DNA from: Carposina sasakii
Taxonomy: Eukaryota > Arthropoda > Insecta > Lepidoptera > Carposinidae
Reading direction: 5' to 3'
DNA length: 64,000 nt
Assembly: GCA_014607495.2 (NCBI GenBank)
Contig: CP053159.1
Location: 2,611,501 to 2,675,500, forward strand
Position numbers and translations under genes: made by a program. Position 1 is the first letter of the stretch. Every line of letters starts with the position of its first letter. Shown here piece after piece: positions 1 through 12,980 of this stretch. Below the pieces are notes generated by a model that had not been told where the DNA came from, did not search any database, and worked only from the letters and a program-made list of their open reading frames with translations.

Positions 1-1713
1 TAGGGAAATTACCAAAATCGATACAACAATGTGAATAATATATGTCCACAGCCGATGTCCGTTGAATCGATTGCTGTCGAATAAAACATTCGAATGACTG
101 TCATTACAACGTATCGATTGATGTAATGGACATCAGTTTGATTTAGTCAAACTCGGTCCGCATGCGATGTTTGTTACTAGAAAGCGAGATATATAGATAT
201 ATAATTTTTTAATATTAAATTTTTACAGTTTTTTTTTTTTTGTTTTTTTTATCCGTTCCCTTGGTTTGAGGAAATCCTATTTTAGAACCGGTCGGTAAAA
301 AATTGAACCGTGCATTGTCTGCTAGCTTCACAGTCACTCAGTAATGGAAGAGATTGGTCATGGCAGCATAATTAGGATGGGAAACAAAAAAGCTCATTTA
401 TACATTTTAACTTTTACTTAAGAATTTATTTCAACTAACGAAAAGCAAACCTTAACATAAAATAATATTATTGCAATAACAACTAGATATACAGCAGCTG
501 TTTCTATCAATATAAACTAGGTAAGTTTATTCTGTAGAGCATAACATGATACGAGTAAAAATAATAGGTTAAAAACCTATAGATACTTTATACATAGTTT
601 CACAGCAGAAAATCTAGATCGAGATAGGTCGATAGTTATTTATAGACCGCTTGGTCGATGTATGGTTTCCAACAATGCTATGTAATAAGTGGAACGCGGC
701 CCTTATGCAGCCTATTACTACTGGCTGTGCTACGGTATGAAATGGAATTTATTTAAAACATACTAATGGTAATGATAAATGCATACTAATACTCGTGCCT
801 TTTCTAAGTTGTAACTTTTCTATCGAGGGTTCTCTGTTGAGGTATATTTTTACTATGCTATGTTTTAAGAGTTATTTTTCAAATGTTGAGGGTGGTTGAA
901 GATTGAATATTGTTGGTTATCGTTGTCACACTTTATTATTAAACACCTGTAGTTGAATAATAAAAAGTACAAGATATTCAGTAATATATATGGCTCAGAA
1001 ATTCGTAGAGCCCTGGCTTGTCGCCAGGCTGTCGACATGGCCGGTTTATTACATGAAGCAAATAAATGGAGGCTATTCTGTCAACCATAGAAAATAGTAA
1101 CGGTGACGTAAAGAAGCGTAGAATATGGTGGAAGGCAATAATTTTCACTAAGGTTTTACAAAATGACAAACATCACTCAATCATACTCGAATCAAGCATA
1201 CAAAAATATTGGTACATAAAAAAAAATACAACAGTTACGACCTAGTATAATGAAGCTACTATCTCCTGTGTGTGCTATTTACAATTTCTTACTCGAGTGC
1301 AAGGATTATGGTTGGGTTTCTGTGGAGTGGACGATGCTGGTTTTACAGTGCGCTGTGACAATGTTGCATTATGTTACGGTCAAGCTCCCCATCATATTTG
1401 CTTCATGGTTTATTAAGAGCATCAATCTGGAGCTGTCTCGGCGATCATTGCGCTTCGCCTTCGCATTTGATTTGACGCCGGGTGAAAATATAGCGCTTTC
1501 GGGGATTATTGAGAGTAGGCTTTGACGAATTTATCTGTATCGGTATTTGAATATACGCGAAACACACAATTTAGGAGGGAAAGGGCTGTAAAAATATATA
1601 TTCTCGCTCATACGGTGAAGTAAGTATTTATAACATTTAAACCTTTGATTATGATGAATTATTTAATTTGGAAAAAAATTGTTTGTAAGTTTTGCTAAAT
1701 CTTGAAGATGGTT
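1..1713. other. gene-free AT-rich DNA
   Basis: Holds a T-run at 231-250. A 91-codon frame at 1250-1525 matches no domain I recognise and has no splice or repeat context. Nothing else seen. Confidence 0.5.
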
Positions 1714-1870
1714 TTACAATTTTAATATCTTTGGGTACTTAGATTAATGATAGGTCTTCGCTCCGGCGAACAGGAGCGAATCTTTATTCTAAGTTTGGGT
1801 AGCATTTTAAAACATTTTTATAATAGGTATATTATAGTACAATTTACTAAATTCACAAAGTTATATTTAT
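1714..1870 (+). repeat. inverted repeat pair, left arm
   Basis: Reverse complement of 2683-2838 with only a few differences. Contains its own palindrome cgctccggcgaa..ggagcg. Confidence 0.82.
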
Positions 1871-2344
1871 TCCTCCTATCACAGATAAAGGAGAATACAG
1901 GGTATTAGCTATATAAATAAATATGTAAGTATCATTAAAATAGTATACTATAGTATTTGCATGAAAGTGTAACATACCTACATTATTTTCACAAGCTTTC
2001 ACATTTGTAGTTATAATTATCTGTATGATAGTACTCTATTTTCAATTTAATTACCCTTTCCTAAAATAAATTGTAATGGCTCCTGTAGTCTGTGTATAAT
2101 TTATTTCAACGCAACCCATATTTCATACTCGAGACATGCGTCATCACTTCGAATAGTATACTCGTAGGATAACCTGGGCGAATAAACACGTCGTAAACTT
2201 TGTCCTATCAATGGGCATACCTTTGATTTTGAAAGGTTTGTGGTTTGAAAAGCTTAAGGCCCAAAATCGGCCATATTCCCAGCGGTCGAGCAACTTTAGG
2301 ATTATTGAATCCTTTAATATGTTTTGGATTTAAGTAATATACTC

Positions 2345-2594
2345 GGGTGAGTTGGCCACGTGGTGCCGGCAGAGTAGAATTCGTACCACCCCATGTCTGC
2401 TCGTGGGTATTGTACGAGGCGATTAAGGGTTTCCGGGAGGTGGTGGGCAGCAGTGCCTCCCGTGTTCACAACATAGTCCAAAATACAAACTGCGGTCACC
2501 AACCCGCCTGCCCACATGGCAGTCTTGTGGCGTGCCCTGGGCGAGGCCTTCGTCCAGCAGTGGAGTGCAATAGGCTGATGATGATGATGATGAC
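2345..2594 (+). repeat. family A lepidopteran repeat
   Basis: Runs from ccacgtggtgccggcagagt through gaggcgattaagggtttccg to gtccagcagtggagtgcaat, ending in a gatgatg tail. I recognise it as a common lepidopteran interspersed repeat, possibly a LINE 3' part. Copies also at 3.3, 12.6, 31.8, 35.1, 51.3 and 57.9 kb. Confidence 0.8.
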
Positions 2595-2682
2595 TCAGGT
2601 GAAATTTTTTTCATTTTCTTAATAATATTTATAATATACTAAGTGCTGATTTTCCTAATAGTCAGGTAGCCTATTTGAATTT

Positions 2683-2838
2683 AAATATAACTTTGTGAAT
2701 TTAGTAAATTGTACTATAATATACCTATTATAAAAATGTTTTAAAATGCTACCCAAACTTAGAATAAAGATTCGCTCCGCTTCGCCGGAGCGAAGACCTA
2801 TCATTAATCTAAGTACCCAAAGATATTAAAATTGTAAA
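2683..2838 (-). repeat. inverted repeat pair, right arm
   Basis: Mirror of 1714-1870. The roughly 810 bp between the arms holds unique AT-rich DNA plus a family A repeat. This may be a long-TIR element that took a later insertion, but no target duplication was found. Confidence 0.82.
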
Positions 2839-3345
2839 GTTGATGTATCTTTCAGATAGGTTATCTAACCATTACAAAAATCAGCCCTAAATATAGCTAG
2901 ATATTTATCAAACCTACTGGAAGGATATAAACTATAACTACGAGTAACTTAAAAACTTCTTAGAGCTAGCGTTTATAAGGGAGATCAGTTGACCAGTTCC
3001 GGTTTTACAGGTGGTCAACTTCCTACACTTGTAGATAAGTGAATAAATAAACAAACCTACTTGCATTTTAATTTCAAAAAAGGTAGGTACTATTAATAAA
3101 AGTGTATCCTTTTGGTCCAAGTATACCAACTCCAACTAAGCTTTACTTCTACATAGGTACTCTATGAAATTTTTCAGACTTTTCTCAATATGAAATACAA
3201 GTTATCCGATAACAGGAAAATTTATAGAGCTATGGAATGCACAAAAATTACTTCGTATCTAATTATTTCAGATATACAAATCAAAAAATCCTCTTTAATC
3301 CCCCTATTTAACATACACATACAAATCCAAACATCAGTATAGGTA

Positions 3346-3574
3346 CTTCTTCTTCAGCCTATTGCTGTCCACTGCTGGACGTAGGCCTCCCCCAGCGTAC
3401 GCCACAAGGCTACTGCCACAGGGGGCTTTTGCCCATAGTCACCACGCTGGGCAGGCGGATTGGTGACCGCAGTGTGGTTTTCGGACTATGTTTTCAGTAC
3501 GGGAGGCGGTGCTGCCCGCCTCCCGGAAACCCTTAATCGCCTCGTACGATACCCACGGGCAGGCATATAGGTAC
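3346..3574 (-). repeat. family A repeat
   Basis: Reverse copy, from tcttcttcagcctattg to cgatacccacgggcaggca. Confidence 0.8.
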
Positions 3575-3830
3575 TATTCAGAATAAAATATACTACTTCT
3601 AAAAATAAGGACAAGAGCTATTATTAGAACGGTTATTATTGCCAAAGTTCCCGTAAAGGACCCAATACCATTGTCACTGCCAAATCGCACCCTAAAAACA
3701 ACTTTTTCGAGAACTGATCGAGAACGAAGCGATCAAAACAACAACATCCCGTTGGCAGGACGCCAGCCACTTGATGAATATTGTCGCTCGCTAAACAGGG
3801 GGCGCCATTTTATTTAGGCCCATTACACAC

Positions 3831-4000
3831 ACATACACACATGTTTCCTACATGGGGTAGTCAGAAGGATCACATAGGAGATCACACAGTCACTTTCAGC
3901 ATAGCGGGGACAGTAGTAAGTTATCAGTGACAAGTTTGCTAGCTTATCGCCTAAGTTCTGTAGTCGACTCTTATCACATGCACAGAAGTTTTTACATATC
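3831..4000 (-). repeat. family C repeat
   Basis: Reverse of a unit reading gcggggcttcactagaata...gtcgactaaggaactcag...ctagcaacttgtcactgatc...acgtggctgt...gggaacacagccgtgt with a tatg-rich tail. About 13 copies occur in the window. Confidence 0.75.
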
Positions 4001-4737
4001 TGATGTATTCTACTGCTACCCCGCATCAGCACAGAACATTACACTTACCTTATTATTGCAAACAGCAAACATACTTATCTACAAGAAAAATATATTTGTT
4101 CAAATTAATTTTAAAATATGATACATAAATATTAAAAAACTTCACTAGCTTCACTAGAATACATCAACATACATTTTTCGTGTAGTAAATAAAGTATATT
4201 TTGAGTCGCTATTTATAATGTGCGCGCAGCGTTATATCTCGCTTTGGACTGACCCTAAGGTATATCATAGGAAAATGACAGAATAGTACAGTTTTACCAA
4301 TGTAAGTAACAGTTACAGCATAAAAAAATTTGAATAAACTAGACGTAAACACCGAAAACTGAAACTATAGGTGACTATAATACTGCGATGTAAAAGTTAG
4401 CTACAATACGCTCAACTTGTCAAGCTTTTGTATGATGTCGCCACCTTCTATGCAGCTAGGAAATCTATTTAGGAAAACCATGCTGAAATACAAGTCTCAT
4501 TGTTACACCGCCTGATGGAATAAGTTTGTTGCATTGTAGATTTACAATTTTCTTGCAATTTTATTTTTAAAAATGGCGGCAAATTGCCATTGACTGACGA
4601 CTGGGGTGGCTATTCTTAATAGCGTACTGGAAACAGTAATTGTTTTGCTAAGGGTACTTCGAAATGTTGCCTATTAGAATAAGTACTAGCATAATTACAT
4701 ACGGGAGTAAGGAGTGAAAGAGACGGCAATAGTAACA

Positions 4738-4965
4738 TGATGATGATCTCCGAGTGTATTTCGGCGAAGGCGACCAATCTCTACGGAGATTAGCCAGGTA
4801 CGCGGGAGATATTATAGTGCACAAGTGTGTGCGCAAACACAGATGCACTCTCTATTCCGTTACTCTCATGGCCCGATGGGACGGAAAGCCGACACGACCG
4901 GAGAGAGATCAGGCGCAGGACCAACGGTTTTACGTGCTTACCGAGGCACAAGCTAAGTGACAATT
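4738..4965. repeat. family E lepidopteran repeat
   Basis: GC-rich block (tgcactctctattccgttac, gatgggacggaaagccgaca, gatcaggcgcaggaccaacg, cgtgcttaccgaggcac). I recognise this from lepidopteran genomes as an interspersed repeat. Both small frames across it (4648-4848, 4754-4960) are repeat shadows. Confidence 0.6.
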
Positions 4966-5959
4966 AGTAACATACATATAGAGTAAAAGAGGCGGCAGTA
5001 GTAACATACTGCAAGCGGCAATAACTTAAGTAATATTGGGTACTGCTGGCCTACTCACACTCAGGTGAACTTACAATAATCAGATGAGATATGAAATTAT
5101 TTTGGGAAAACGTGTCAGAAAATACATGAGAGCTGGCGAGAGAATATTCTATCTATTACTGCTATGTATATTCAAAATAATTATAGGTTTATATTATAGG
5201 CTCATGTCTTGCATGAAAATTTATAACTTAACCGGTGAACACTGAACAGTGGGTATATAATTTTCATTCTTCTGAACAATCTCTTTGAGGTTAAGGGACT
5301 TTACTACACTATGTATTTACTTTTTGTTCACGTTGTAGCTATAAGCACCTATATGTATTAAAGTACCTCAACTACATGTACTCCATCAGCTTTAATAATG
5401 AACATAGTATATTAGTTTAATAAACATATGAGTATCACCTACAGTGTAACTCCACAAACCGCAAACATAATTATTAGCATTTACCCAGCAGTGAACAAAC
5501 GCAATCACTAATTACTTTGTATAAATTGGGGCTTTACATTCCAAAATGGCACCTCCAAAATGCTCCCAAATTCAGTTAGTTACATGAAGAATATCTACAT
5601 CATAGACCATAGATTCTTACTGATCTAGTCGCGCTATAAATTCATTGGTATATGCCCTGTCTATGATATGTGTACATAAAATAAAGGGCCACTTATTATA
5701 GTGGATACTTTATCATCCCCAATAGATAAGGTATTAATAGTCCAGTAAATAAAGACAAAAATGAGGGGGTTGCCTTACATACGGTCCGGTAGTTCTGGAT
5801 TTTTGATATGTTGTTTAGGATGGTTAGTGAAGTCGGACTAATTTCGAAAAAATAGATGATTCTTATTTTTTTAAAGTGAATATATCCGTGACTATTTGTC
5901 CTAGAGATAAAATTTATACAGTAAGTTAAAGGAAATTTCACAAAAGTGCTTTTAATACA

Positions 5960-6027
5960 TTCGATTATCCGGACATCCAAATCCGAATGCCTATCGGCAA
6001 ATAGTCCGGTTAATCGAGTTTCTACTG
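5960..6027 (-). mobile_element. terminus of a Tigger/pogo-like element
   Basis: On the minus strand the sequence starts CAGTAGAAACTCGATTAACC right after a TA and continues with a second ccggataatcg. CAGT(A/C)GA..CTCGATTA.CCG is the usual Tigger/pogo end. The partner end was not found. Confidence 0.55.
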
Positions 6028-6177
6028 TATTGCCTTTTTGTTCATAGTATGTACTTGTTTATCAATATACTTACACAAATATCAAGATAAACAAGTATCA
6101 AGTATAAAATCAATTTGAAATTTTGATCAAGATTTCGACCCGTTAAGATGCAGACACATTTTAATCTAATCTATATT

Positions 6178-6275
6178 ATACATCCATACAACCGGAAATA
6201 GGGTAGCCAGAACTTCAGAATCATAAAGGAGATCCTATAGCCACGTTTAGCATATGTACTTGTAGCTACAATAGT
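6178..6275 (-). repeat. family C repeat, 3' part
   Basis: gaaatagggtagccagaact...ccacgtttagcat. Confidence 0.6.
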
Positions 6276-6932
6276 AAGTATTTTTCTAGTATTCACAGCA
6301 CATACATCTTTGCCACGATAGCAATCGTAACCCTCGGTTGCCATTCGAAAATGGCCTTTAACGTCTACCGAGCTTTGTGTAAATAATGTTCTTAAAATTT
6401 ATCGCCATAATAAATGTAAGTTCCCTTTTTCTATGAAAATAACTTTAAATTTACCGTTTAGGGGTGAGCCAGGATTTTTGTTCGCAGGTTATTTTATTTG
6501 ATCGCTGCAATATTGTAAAACGCAATTTATGACTTTTTAATATTGAGTTTTGAAGGTTGGATTGGTTTATTATTGGATTACATGCCCTATGTTTACCCCT
6601 TGGGGGAGCTTACCACCATACTACATTAAAATATAATGTTTAACAAAATATATTCGCTCTGCGATTTAAATTCCATTGCAATATTTATGTACTTGTAGTA
6701 CATGATAATAAACTCCTTACATAATAAGATACATTAATTAGATACATACGCGTATTGAAAATCTCAGCAGCAATTTACGGCATATTGTATTTGAATTTTT
6801 CAGATTTTTTTTTATTTTAGAGCTTATTCCCCTACTAATTGCCCCATAATCCCCTATTCCCCGATGATGCAACAAACAACAAAAAGAGAATTAGATAGAT
6901 ATCGATAATGTTTAAGTGGATGATGACAATAG

Positions 6933-7069
6933 GGTCGATTCCGGCAGTCACACTTAAACCTAAACCTAATCTATTTCTTTCCGTCCTTAACATAAATGGC
7001 TGAGAGAGAAAAGGACAGGTAGGACTAAATTTACGTTTATATTTAAAAGTGTGACTGCCGGAATCGACC
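6933..7069. mobile_element. MITE with GGTCGATTCCGGCAGTCA ends
   Basis: Inverted ends of about 26 bp (GGTCGATTCCGGCAGTCACA...GTGTGACTGCCGGAATCGAC), 137 bp in all. The antisense open frame here (6835-7071) follows from the repeat and is not a gene. Confidence 0.78.
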
Positions 7070-7177
7070 ATAATATCAATCTATCTAGTAACCAAACTTG
7101 ACACAGTATTGCTAATCGGTACAATATGTATTTCCACGTAACCACAATACACTACACGACCACTGCAATCCGGTAAT

Positions 7178-7383
7178 GAGCGTTTTCCACTAGACGATAC
7201 GACAAAGACACGACCACAGCTTTTTTGGAAGCATAATTAAAAGATATGGCTCGTTTTTTACTAGACGACACGACCACGACACGGCCGATGATTCCCGACG
7301 CGGACGACACCATCGAGCCGGCGAAATTTCATGTGTGTGTGTATGTATGATGAAATATCGTGGTCGTCTAGTGGAAAAACGCC
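7178..7383. mobile_element. MITE with GCGTTTTCCACTAGACGA ends
   Basis: Left GAGCGTTTTCCACTAGACGA and right TCGTCTAGTGGAAAAACGCC are inverted, and a related internal copy lies at about 7252-7275. Confidence 0.75.
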
Positions 7384-7561
7384 CAATAGCTACGAAACCA
7401 GCTACGACTACAGAAGGACCACAGAGCTACGTCTATGAGTACGAAAGCTACGCATAGCTGTTAATAGTTAGATTAGGTTAATATTTATTATAGAATGCTA
7501 CGTGCTACAAACCTACTACGTAGGACCATGGAGCAGAGATATATTTTGATCCCGGCTTTAA

Positions 7562-7695
7562 GGCTCGAGCACACCGGATGCGTATGCGTGCACGTAAGCG
7601 TAGACGTACACGTACCTCTGAGTTTAATGTATAGAACTGGCACTGCTTGACGTCTATGCTTACGTCTACGCATACGCATCCGATCTGCCCGTGCC
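7562..7695. mobile_element. CpG-rich palindromic MITE, short form
   Basis: GGCTCGAGCACACCGGATG...CCCGTGCC, flanked by identical TTTAA (7557-7561, 7696-7700). The inner CGGATGCGTATGCG is inverted at the far end. A 63-codon minus-strand open frame across it is an artefact. Confidence 0.75.
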
Positions 7696-8550
7696 TTTAA
7701 TATATAGGTAGACTAGACGATAATATTTTTCTCTGTATGTACAACTAAAGATCACACAATTATGGAAACATTCGCAAAATAACAACTTTGCTAGCGTGAA
7801 AACATTCCAAGACATCTTATAACAATTTTAAAATTACTGCCCAAAACGCTCCGTACAAATAGCTATAATTTACTTTAGTATTTTTTATTTATTTATTATT
7901 TTACAATCAATCATTACATAGGTGTAAAAAAACAGGATCACCACTTAAACCATTGAGGTTTGTGTGTGGTGCAGTCTGCTCATTAAAAATTGGTAAACAT
8001 ATATAGGTCATAATAAATTTGTCCAGGATAATAAACTACTTATTAAATTATCTTTATACTTATTAAATTACTTATTAAATTTATCGTTATAGTTACGAAT
8101 AGGTTAGTAGCTGGCCGTAGCTATTGTGTGCGCGCTCAGTAACCAGTTTACCCTGCGCCATACGCCTCGTCAATACAGGTGATCAATTTTTGGACTGTTT
8201 ATGTAATCAAAGAATTGCTCTTTGTGTGTGACTGGAAGAACACCACAATACTTAAATAGTTGAAGGCTTAGGTTGAAGGTCGTTATTCTCATGTTTGTTC
8301 TTAATATTGTAACTTTAATAGGTTCTCCACATCTGTAAAATCCGCTCTTTTCAATAATTTGAATGCCTAGATGGCTTTGTATAATTCAAATTATATTTTT
8401 TTGTGTTTTCTGAGTTCATTATTATTATAATTTAAGTGTAAAAATAAATTGTGTAATCTGTGTACTCAAGCTTTGGAGTGCAGTTTAGTACTATAATTTA
8501 TTGAAATGATGTTGCGTTAAACGTTAACTGTACTCTGTATTTTGTACGTG

Positions 8551-8572
8551 TAAATAAATAAATAAATAAATA
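8551..8572 (+). repeat. (TAAA)n tail, possible retroelement 3' end
   Basis: Five TAAA units following sequence that looks like a 3' UTR (8400-8550, gtgtaatctgtgtactcaag). Possible LINE remnant; no coding part seen. Confidence 0.4.
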
Positions 8573-9270
8573 TATGAGGTGGGACAATTACTTTGAGTAG
8601 TAACTAGTATGTACGTAAAAGAACTTTGTGTGATAGCGTTATCAGATGTTGCATTTATAAATATGGTCATAAAACAAAATTACTATAAATTTATGTAGGT
8701 AGGTGGTCAGGTGAAGTTATAATTTTCAATATTCTGGTAAGCATATAAAATAATGTTTAAAATCGAATAGTCGTCATGCATAATTATGCCTTTAAGGGTA
8801 GGACTCTACCTACCTTATATTATATCATACTCTTACTACTAACTAAGCTGGATATACCGCTATATGCTTGGAGCAATGCGGCTTGCTATATATGTTTAGC
8901 TATCTATAAAGTATGGAGATTACTACAGGTATTTTACTTGATTGAAAACAGATAATAATCAGGTAAAGTGAAAAACCCACACTTCTATCACCATACTTTT
9001 CTCATTATTTTACCAAGAATTTTTAAGTACGTTTTGCATCTCCAGCCAATTCCAATTTCCTATTCAGTCAAAGTTGGGTGTACGTTATGGCGGATCTCGC
9101 AGAAAGCGAATAAATGAACTGATTTGGAAAACATCGACAGCCGCGGGGGATAACCGATGTGTAAAATATTAACATCGCTGATGAAACTTTTGATTGCCGG
9201 TCATAGATTAAGCAGGGTATTAAATTGATACTATCGTGTACATAGTTGACAGTTTTTGAAGGCCATCATA

Positions 9271-9659
9271 TACAGGGTGATTTTTGGTCGTCAACGTTAC
9301 CCGAAAACTACGGAATCTCTTCATCATCACGATCATTTTTCTCCATGGAAGCATACCTGGGAAGTGTCTGGTTTTCAAAATAGATATTAGGGTCCAAAGT
9401 TGAGTAAATAGACTGCGTTTTTCTGCATAAATGCACAATGACGCGTGTAGCAAGATTTTTTCACGAGAAATAATTAATATCTATCTATGAAAAAACTATC
9501 ATAAACACTGGACAATATAAATTTCGCTCGAACAAGTAATTTAAAAAAAATCTAAAAAATTTACATCGTTTTCCAGCATTTTTTTGGCATAAACTTACTT
9601 TATTTTATGTATAGAGTATGTACCCTTCGTTAAGGGTGGCAACGAAAAAACACCCTGTA
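9271..9659 (+). mobile_element. M1 MITE (full length, about 390 bp)
   Basis: Ends TACAGGGTGA...CACCCTGTA with TA on both sides. The interior is shared with copies at 12.7, 17.8, 41.0, 48.2, 50.5 and 57.2 kb (tggtcgtcaacgtt, tccatggaagcatacctggg, taaatagactgcgttttt, ttcgttaagggtggcaac). There is no coding capacity. TA duplication and CAGGGTG-type ends fit Tc1/mariner-type MITEs. Confidence 0.85.
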
Positions 9660-10435
9660 TACGCTAAGAATAAGTCTAATCTCTAGTACAATATAATGAG
9701 AGTAATATCAATGGTGACCAGTTGATAAATTTTTCGGTAAAGTTGTGGTTTCCTAAAATAACGCCATAACGATTAAAAACCACACCAACTTATCTTACCG
9801 AAATGTGGAAAGTACCTTCAAGACCGCTATGTGACGGCACCGCTATCCTCGGTAACCTTATTAAGAAATGTATTTTTTTTAGATGCGCCAGAGCACAAAT
9901 AAGCTGTTGTGATATTCTAGACTACTTCATCAAAAGCCTGCACTTTTTTCTTTTTTATCAAAACGGCACAGAAATATTATACAAAATCACCCGTCCTGAT
10001 TCCCCGAACCTTGTGCGAAGTAGCACATCTGCGAATAACTGACTTGCTTTACTCGTAAAACTTTTAACCCTTCCCTTAGTCGATTAAAATCACATGAAGA
10101 GATGTTTACCTCTAGGATCCTCCGAGCGCAGAGCAAAGACTAAATTGCTCCCAATTTGTTGACATCAAAGTTGAGCCTACGCAAATTTATCTTGTAATGC
10201 AAATTAACTTTGCATAAACATATGTTGTAGAACTCTAAATTTAGTGTGTTTTATACCAAGAGATTGTTTAGTATGTGTGTTAGTGTAGTCTTCACAGAAG
10301 TACTAAGGAGACCAAGTAATACTTACATTGCTAATAGCATAAACTTCGCGTTGTATAAAAAATATTAAAATGCATTTTTATAATTATAAACGTGAAACTT
10401 ACATATATATTTTTAAAGGAAATTACTAAGGATCT

Positions 10436-10545
10436 ATTAAGTATACAGAGGGCAACAAAAGTGTATATTAAGCGAAAAGCTATTAAAATAGCCGCTATAA
10501 AGAATCCATCCAAATTTGACTAGAAATCACAGATATATTTTTCCA
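10436..10545 (+). repeat. M2-related degenerate arm
   Basis: Order of M2 motifs (aaaagtgtatattaagcgaaaagctatt...gaaatcacagatatatttttcc) with many changes. Confidence 0.45.
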
Positions 10546-10981
10546 ATAATACCTACACACTTAGTCTTGTGCCTAGAGCCATTAAAAAAAATATAAGTTA
10601 CAACAGCAATATGTATCCTTTTCCCCTATAATACGGGTAGATTACTTCACCCGGTTGGGTAACTGTCGATCTTGGTTAAAAAACACGAATGTTGTTGTGC
10701 AGAATTTATTTTTCTTAGAATAATGATTGGTCTGAGCGCGCATATTTTTATAAACTTACAAATTCAATATTATGCCTAGAGATTCACTTAAATGTCTAAA
10801 TAAATAATTCTAAACTATGGGTATTGAACAATATTAATTTACGCTGGTTATATTTCAAGTTAATTACAAAAATTTTAAATATGTAGAAATAACATCGAAA
10901 AACAACCAATTGTTTATTCGAAGTATATTTTAATATTTTGTGACTTTATTCTTCTTTATGTAAAATAATACACATAACTAC

Positions 10982-11145
10982 TTTTTTTTTGTTTAGTTTA
11001 TCCCGAAGGAAAGGCAAGGGGAACTAAGCCCATACAGCCATTGTCTTTAGTTATAAATGGTTTCTGAATGTATGATGGATGATAATGATGATGAATGGAA
11101 ACGTCGGGAAAATCCTCATGAACAAGTGTAAAGTTAGTCAAATGA
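10982..11145 (+). repeat. family F repeat
   Basis: aaggcaaggggaactaagcc...gaaacgtcgggaaaatcctc after a T-run; second copy at 34779-34935. Confidence 0.75.
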
Positions 11146-11739
11146 AAAAATATTTTTAAAACTGCATGATTTTCTCTTTTTAAAATGAAAACAACGAGGT
11201 AGAGAACCTTTGTAGTTAACACAATGGCGGCCTCTTTTGAAACTATTCCTCGTTATTTGATCGCAACAGATTTTCATCTCATTATGGCAGTGTTGGGAAT
11301 TTAATATTGACATCAAAAGAGGGTTGAAGATGATTAGGTGTTGATAAAGTACAACCCAACCCTTTGTGACTTCATTATCTACATTTTCTGTACTTGCCAT
11401 GTGTACCAACCTTTACAGGCTACAATATTACGCGATTATCAATCCATATAACCAAGCATGAAGGCTCTTGTTACGAGCTTAGAAATGCTGTAGTGTAACA
11501 TGAAAGTGTTTTTGCATGTATGCTCGAAAATCAAGTGATTTTGCTTCCTATTAGTTTGGGATAAGGATGTTGGGATGTACTGAGATGTATTAAAATTATG
11601 TGTATGTGAAGTATACACGATAGGGAGTGAAATATTTTGAAAGATTCTATTGTTCTAAAAGTCCCTTCTCCGGTGTATACCTAGTTGTTTTTGTTATTTG
11701 AGCATGAAGGGATTCGTATTCTAATTAATTTCAGATATC

Positions 11740-12085
11740 TATCTATACATATAATAAAAATGTAACGAATCGCTGTCTGTACATGGAAGATATATAAGAA
11801 AAAATATTATAGAATACCTTTATCAACGCAATAGCACCCAAAACAATGATTTTTGGAATTTTTGTCTGTTTATCTGTTTTTCGGTTTGTCTGTGCGTTTG
11901 TGCACGCCAATCTCAGAAATGGCTGAATCAATTTCGATGCAGTTTTCAGGAATATATTGTGACAGGTCCCACTTAACATATAGGCTACTTTTTATCCCGG
12001 GAAAATGTTTTTATACCGGATAATTTCGATATTTTGTTTTTTTTCCGTAGTCCACGCGGAGTCGCGGGCGTCCACTATTTTTTAA
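11740..12085 (-). repeat. family D repeat ('gcgggcgtccactag' type)
   Basis: From ataataaaaatgtaacgaat to gtcgcgggcgtccactattt. The same unit lies reversed at 35218-35580, and the two give near-identical 78-79-codon frames (11743-11979, 35339-35578) only because they are copies. I recognise the end motif from many lepidopteran genomes; the parent element is not certain. Confidence 0.78.
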
Positions 12086-12629
12086 AAGCCCTTGTTGAGC
12101 AGAAAATATAATGTGCAAAATTCGCACATTATTATATCTATAATAGTTTTGTCATTAATAATTATTCTTGAGTGGTTGGTTAGGTACCTTGTTAAAACAG
12201 TTAAAGGGTATAGAGCTTCTCTAGCAAAGAAATCACCAATAGCAATACTAGAGAGATATCGGAAAAAATGCAGATTATATCCAGATTCAAAATTTGTAGG
12301 TATAAAATCAATTGTAGTTAAATTTATGATCTGTGAATTTAATAATTTTTTTTATAATTTATTATATAAATTATTTATAATTTTTATAATAATTTAATTT
12401 AATAATTGAATTATATTTAATCAGTGGATACTTATTGCGGGACAAAACTAAATATTTTCATATACAGGTATCCAGGGCATGACTGAGGAACTTTTATATA
12501 TTCAGTTCATAAATAAGCTACAATGATCATCTTTATCATCATCATCATCGGTATCTTTGCTTGAAATAGATCTAAGTGTGTTATAGTTATTTTTACCGTC
12601 CTATATTAACACATTAGTGTTAATCCTCG

Positions 12630-12690
12630 TCGTCATCGTCACCCTATTGCAGTCCACTGCTGGACGTAGGCCTCCCCCAGAGGACGCTAC
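12630..12690 (-). repeat. family A repeat fragment
   Basis: Only the end near the tail remains (ccctattgcagtccactgc...cctcccccag). Confidence 0.65.
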
Positions 12691-12737
12691 AAGGCTTGAT
12701 CCCCCGAACGTGATAATATTAACTCTAATTGTACTTA

Positions 12738-12980
12738 TACAGGGTGTTTTTTTGTGGCCACCTTTAACGAAGGGTACATTCTACATGAAATAAAGTAAGT
12801 TTATGCAGCTGGGATGACGTGCGAAAATGTAGTGTTTATGTTAGTTTTTTTATAGACGATATTAATTATTTTTCATGGTAAGCCGATCATTTAAACTTGG
12901 ACCCTAATATTTTGACTTCCCATTATTCGTGATGAAGGAGATTCCGTATTTTCGGGAACGTTACACCAAAAATCCCTTTA
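12738..12980 (-). mobile_element. M1 MITE, shortened copy
   Basis: Starts TACAGGGTGTTTTTTTGTGG followed by the ccacctttaacgaagggtac end of M1, with a deleted middle; the far end (aacgttacaccaaaaatccc) is degenerate. Confidence 0.75.

Larger units (their letters stand above)
4001..6177. other. gene-free DNA apart from family E and the Tigger end
   Basis: Outside 4738-4965 and 5960-6027 I see unique AT-rich sequence without coding signature. Confidence 0.5.
7701..12629. other. gene-free DNA between listed repeats
   Basis: Outside the M1, M2, F and D copies the sequence is AT-rich. Frames of 60-100 codons (for example 9803-10042 and 12092-12397) have low complexity or no recognisable domain. 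Confidence 0.5.

Noticed and set aside
1250..1525. 91-codon frame with some hydrophobic stretches.
   Set aside because: Nothing recognisable, no splice context; length is within chance expectation for 64 kb.
11743..11979. Near-identical small proteins at 11743-11979 (-) and 35339-35578 (+).
   Set aside because: Both lie wholly within family D repeats; the similarity reflects copy identity, not coding conservation.
12092..12397. 101-codon frame, hydrophobic ends with a basic middle.
   Set aside because: The last third is low-complexity AT repeat. No family match could be named.
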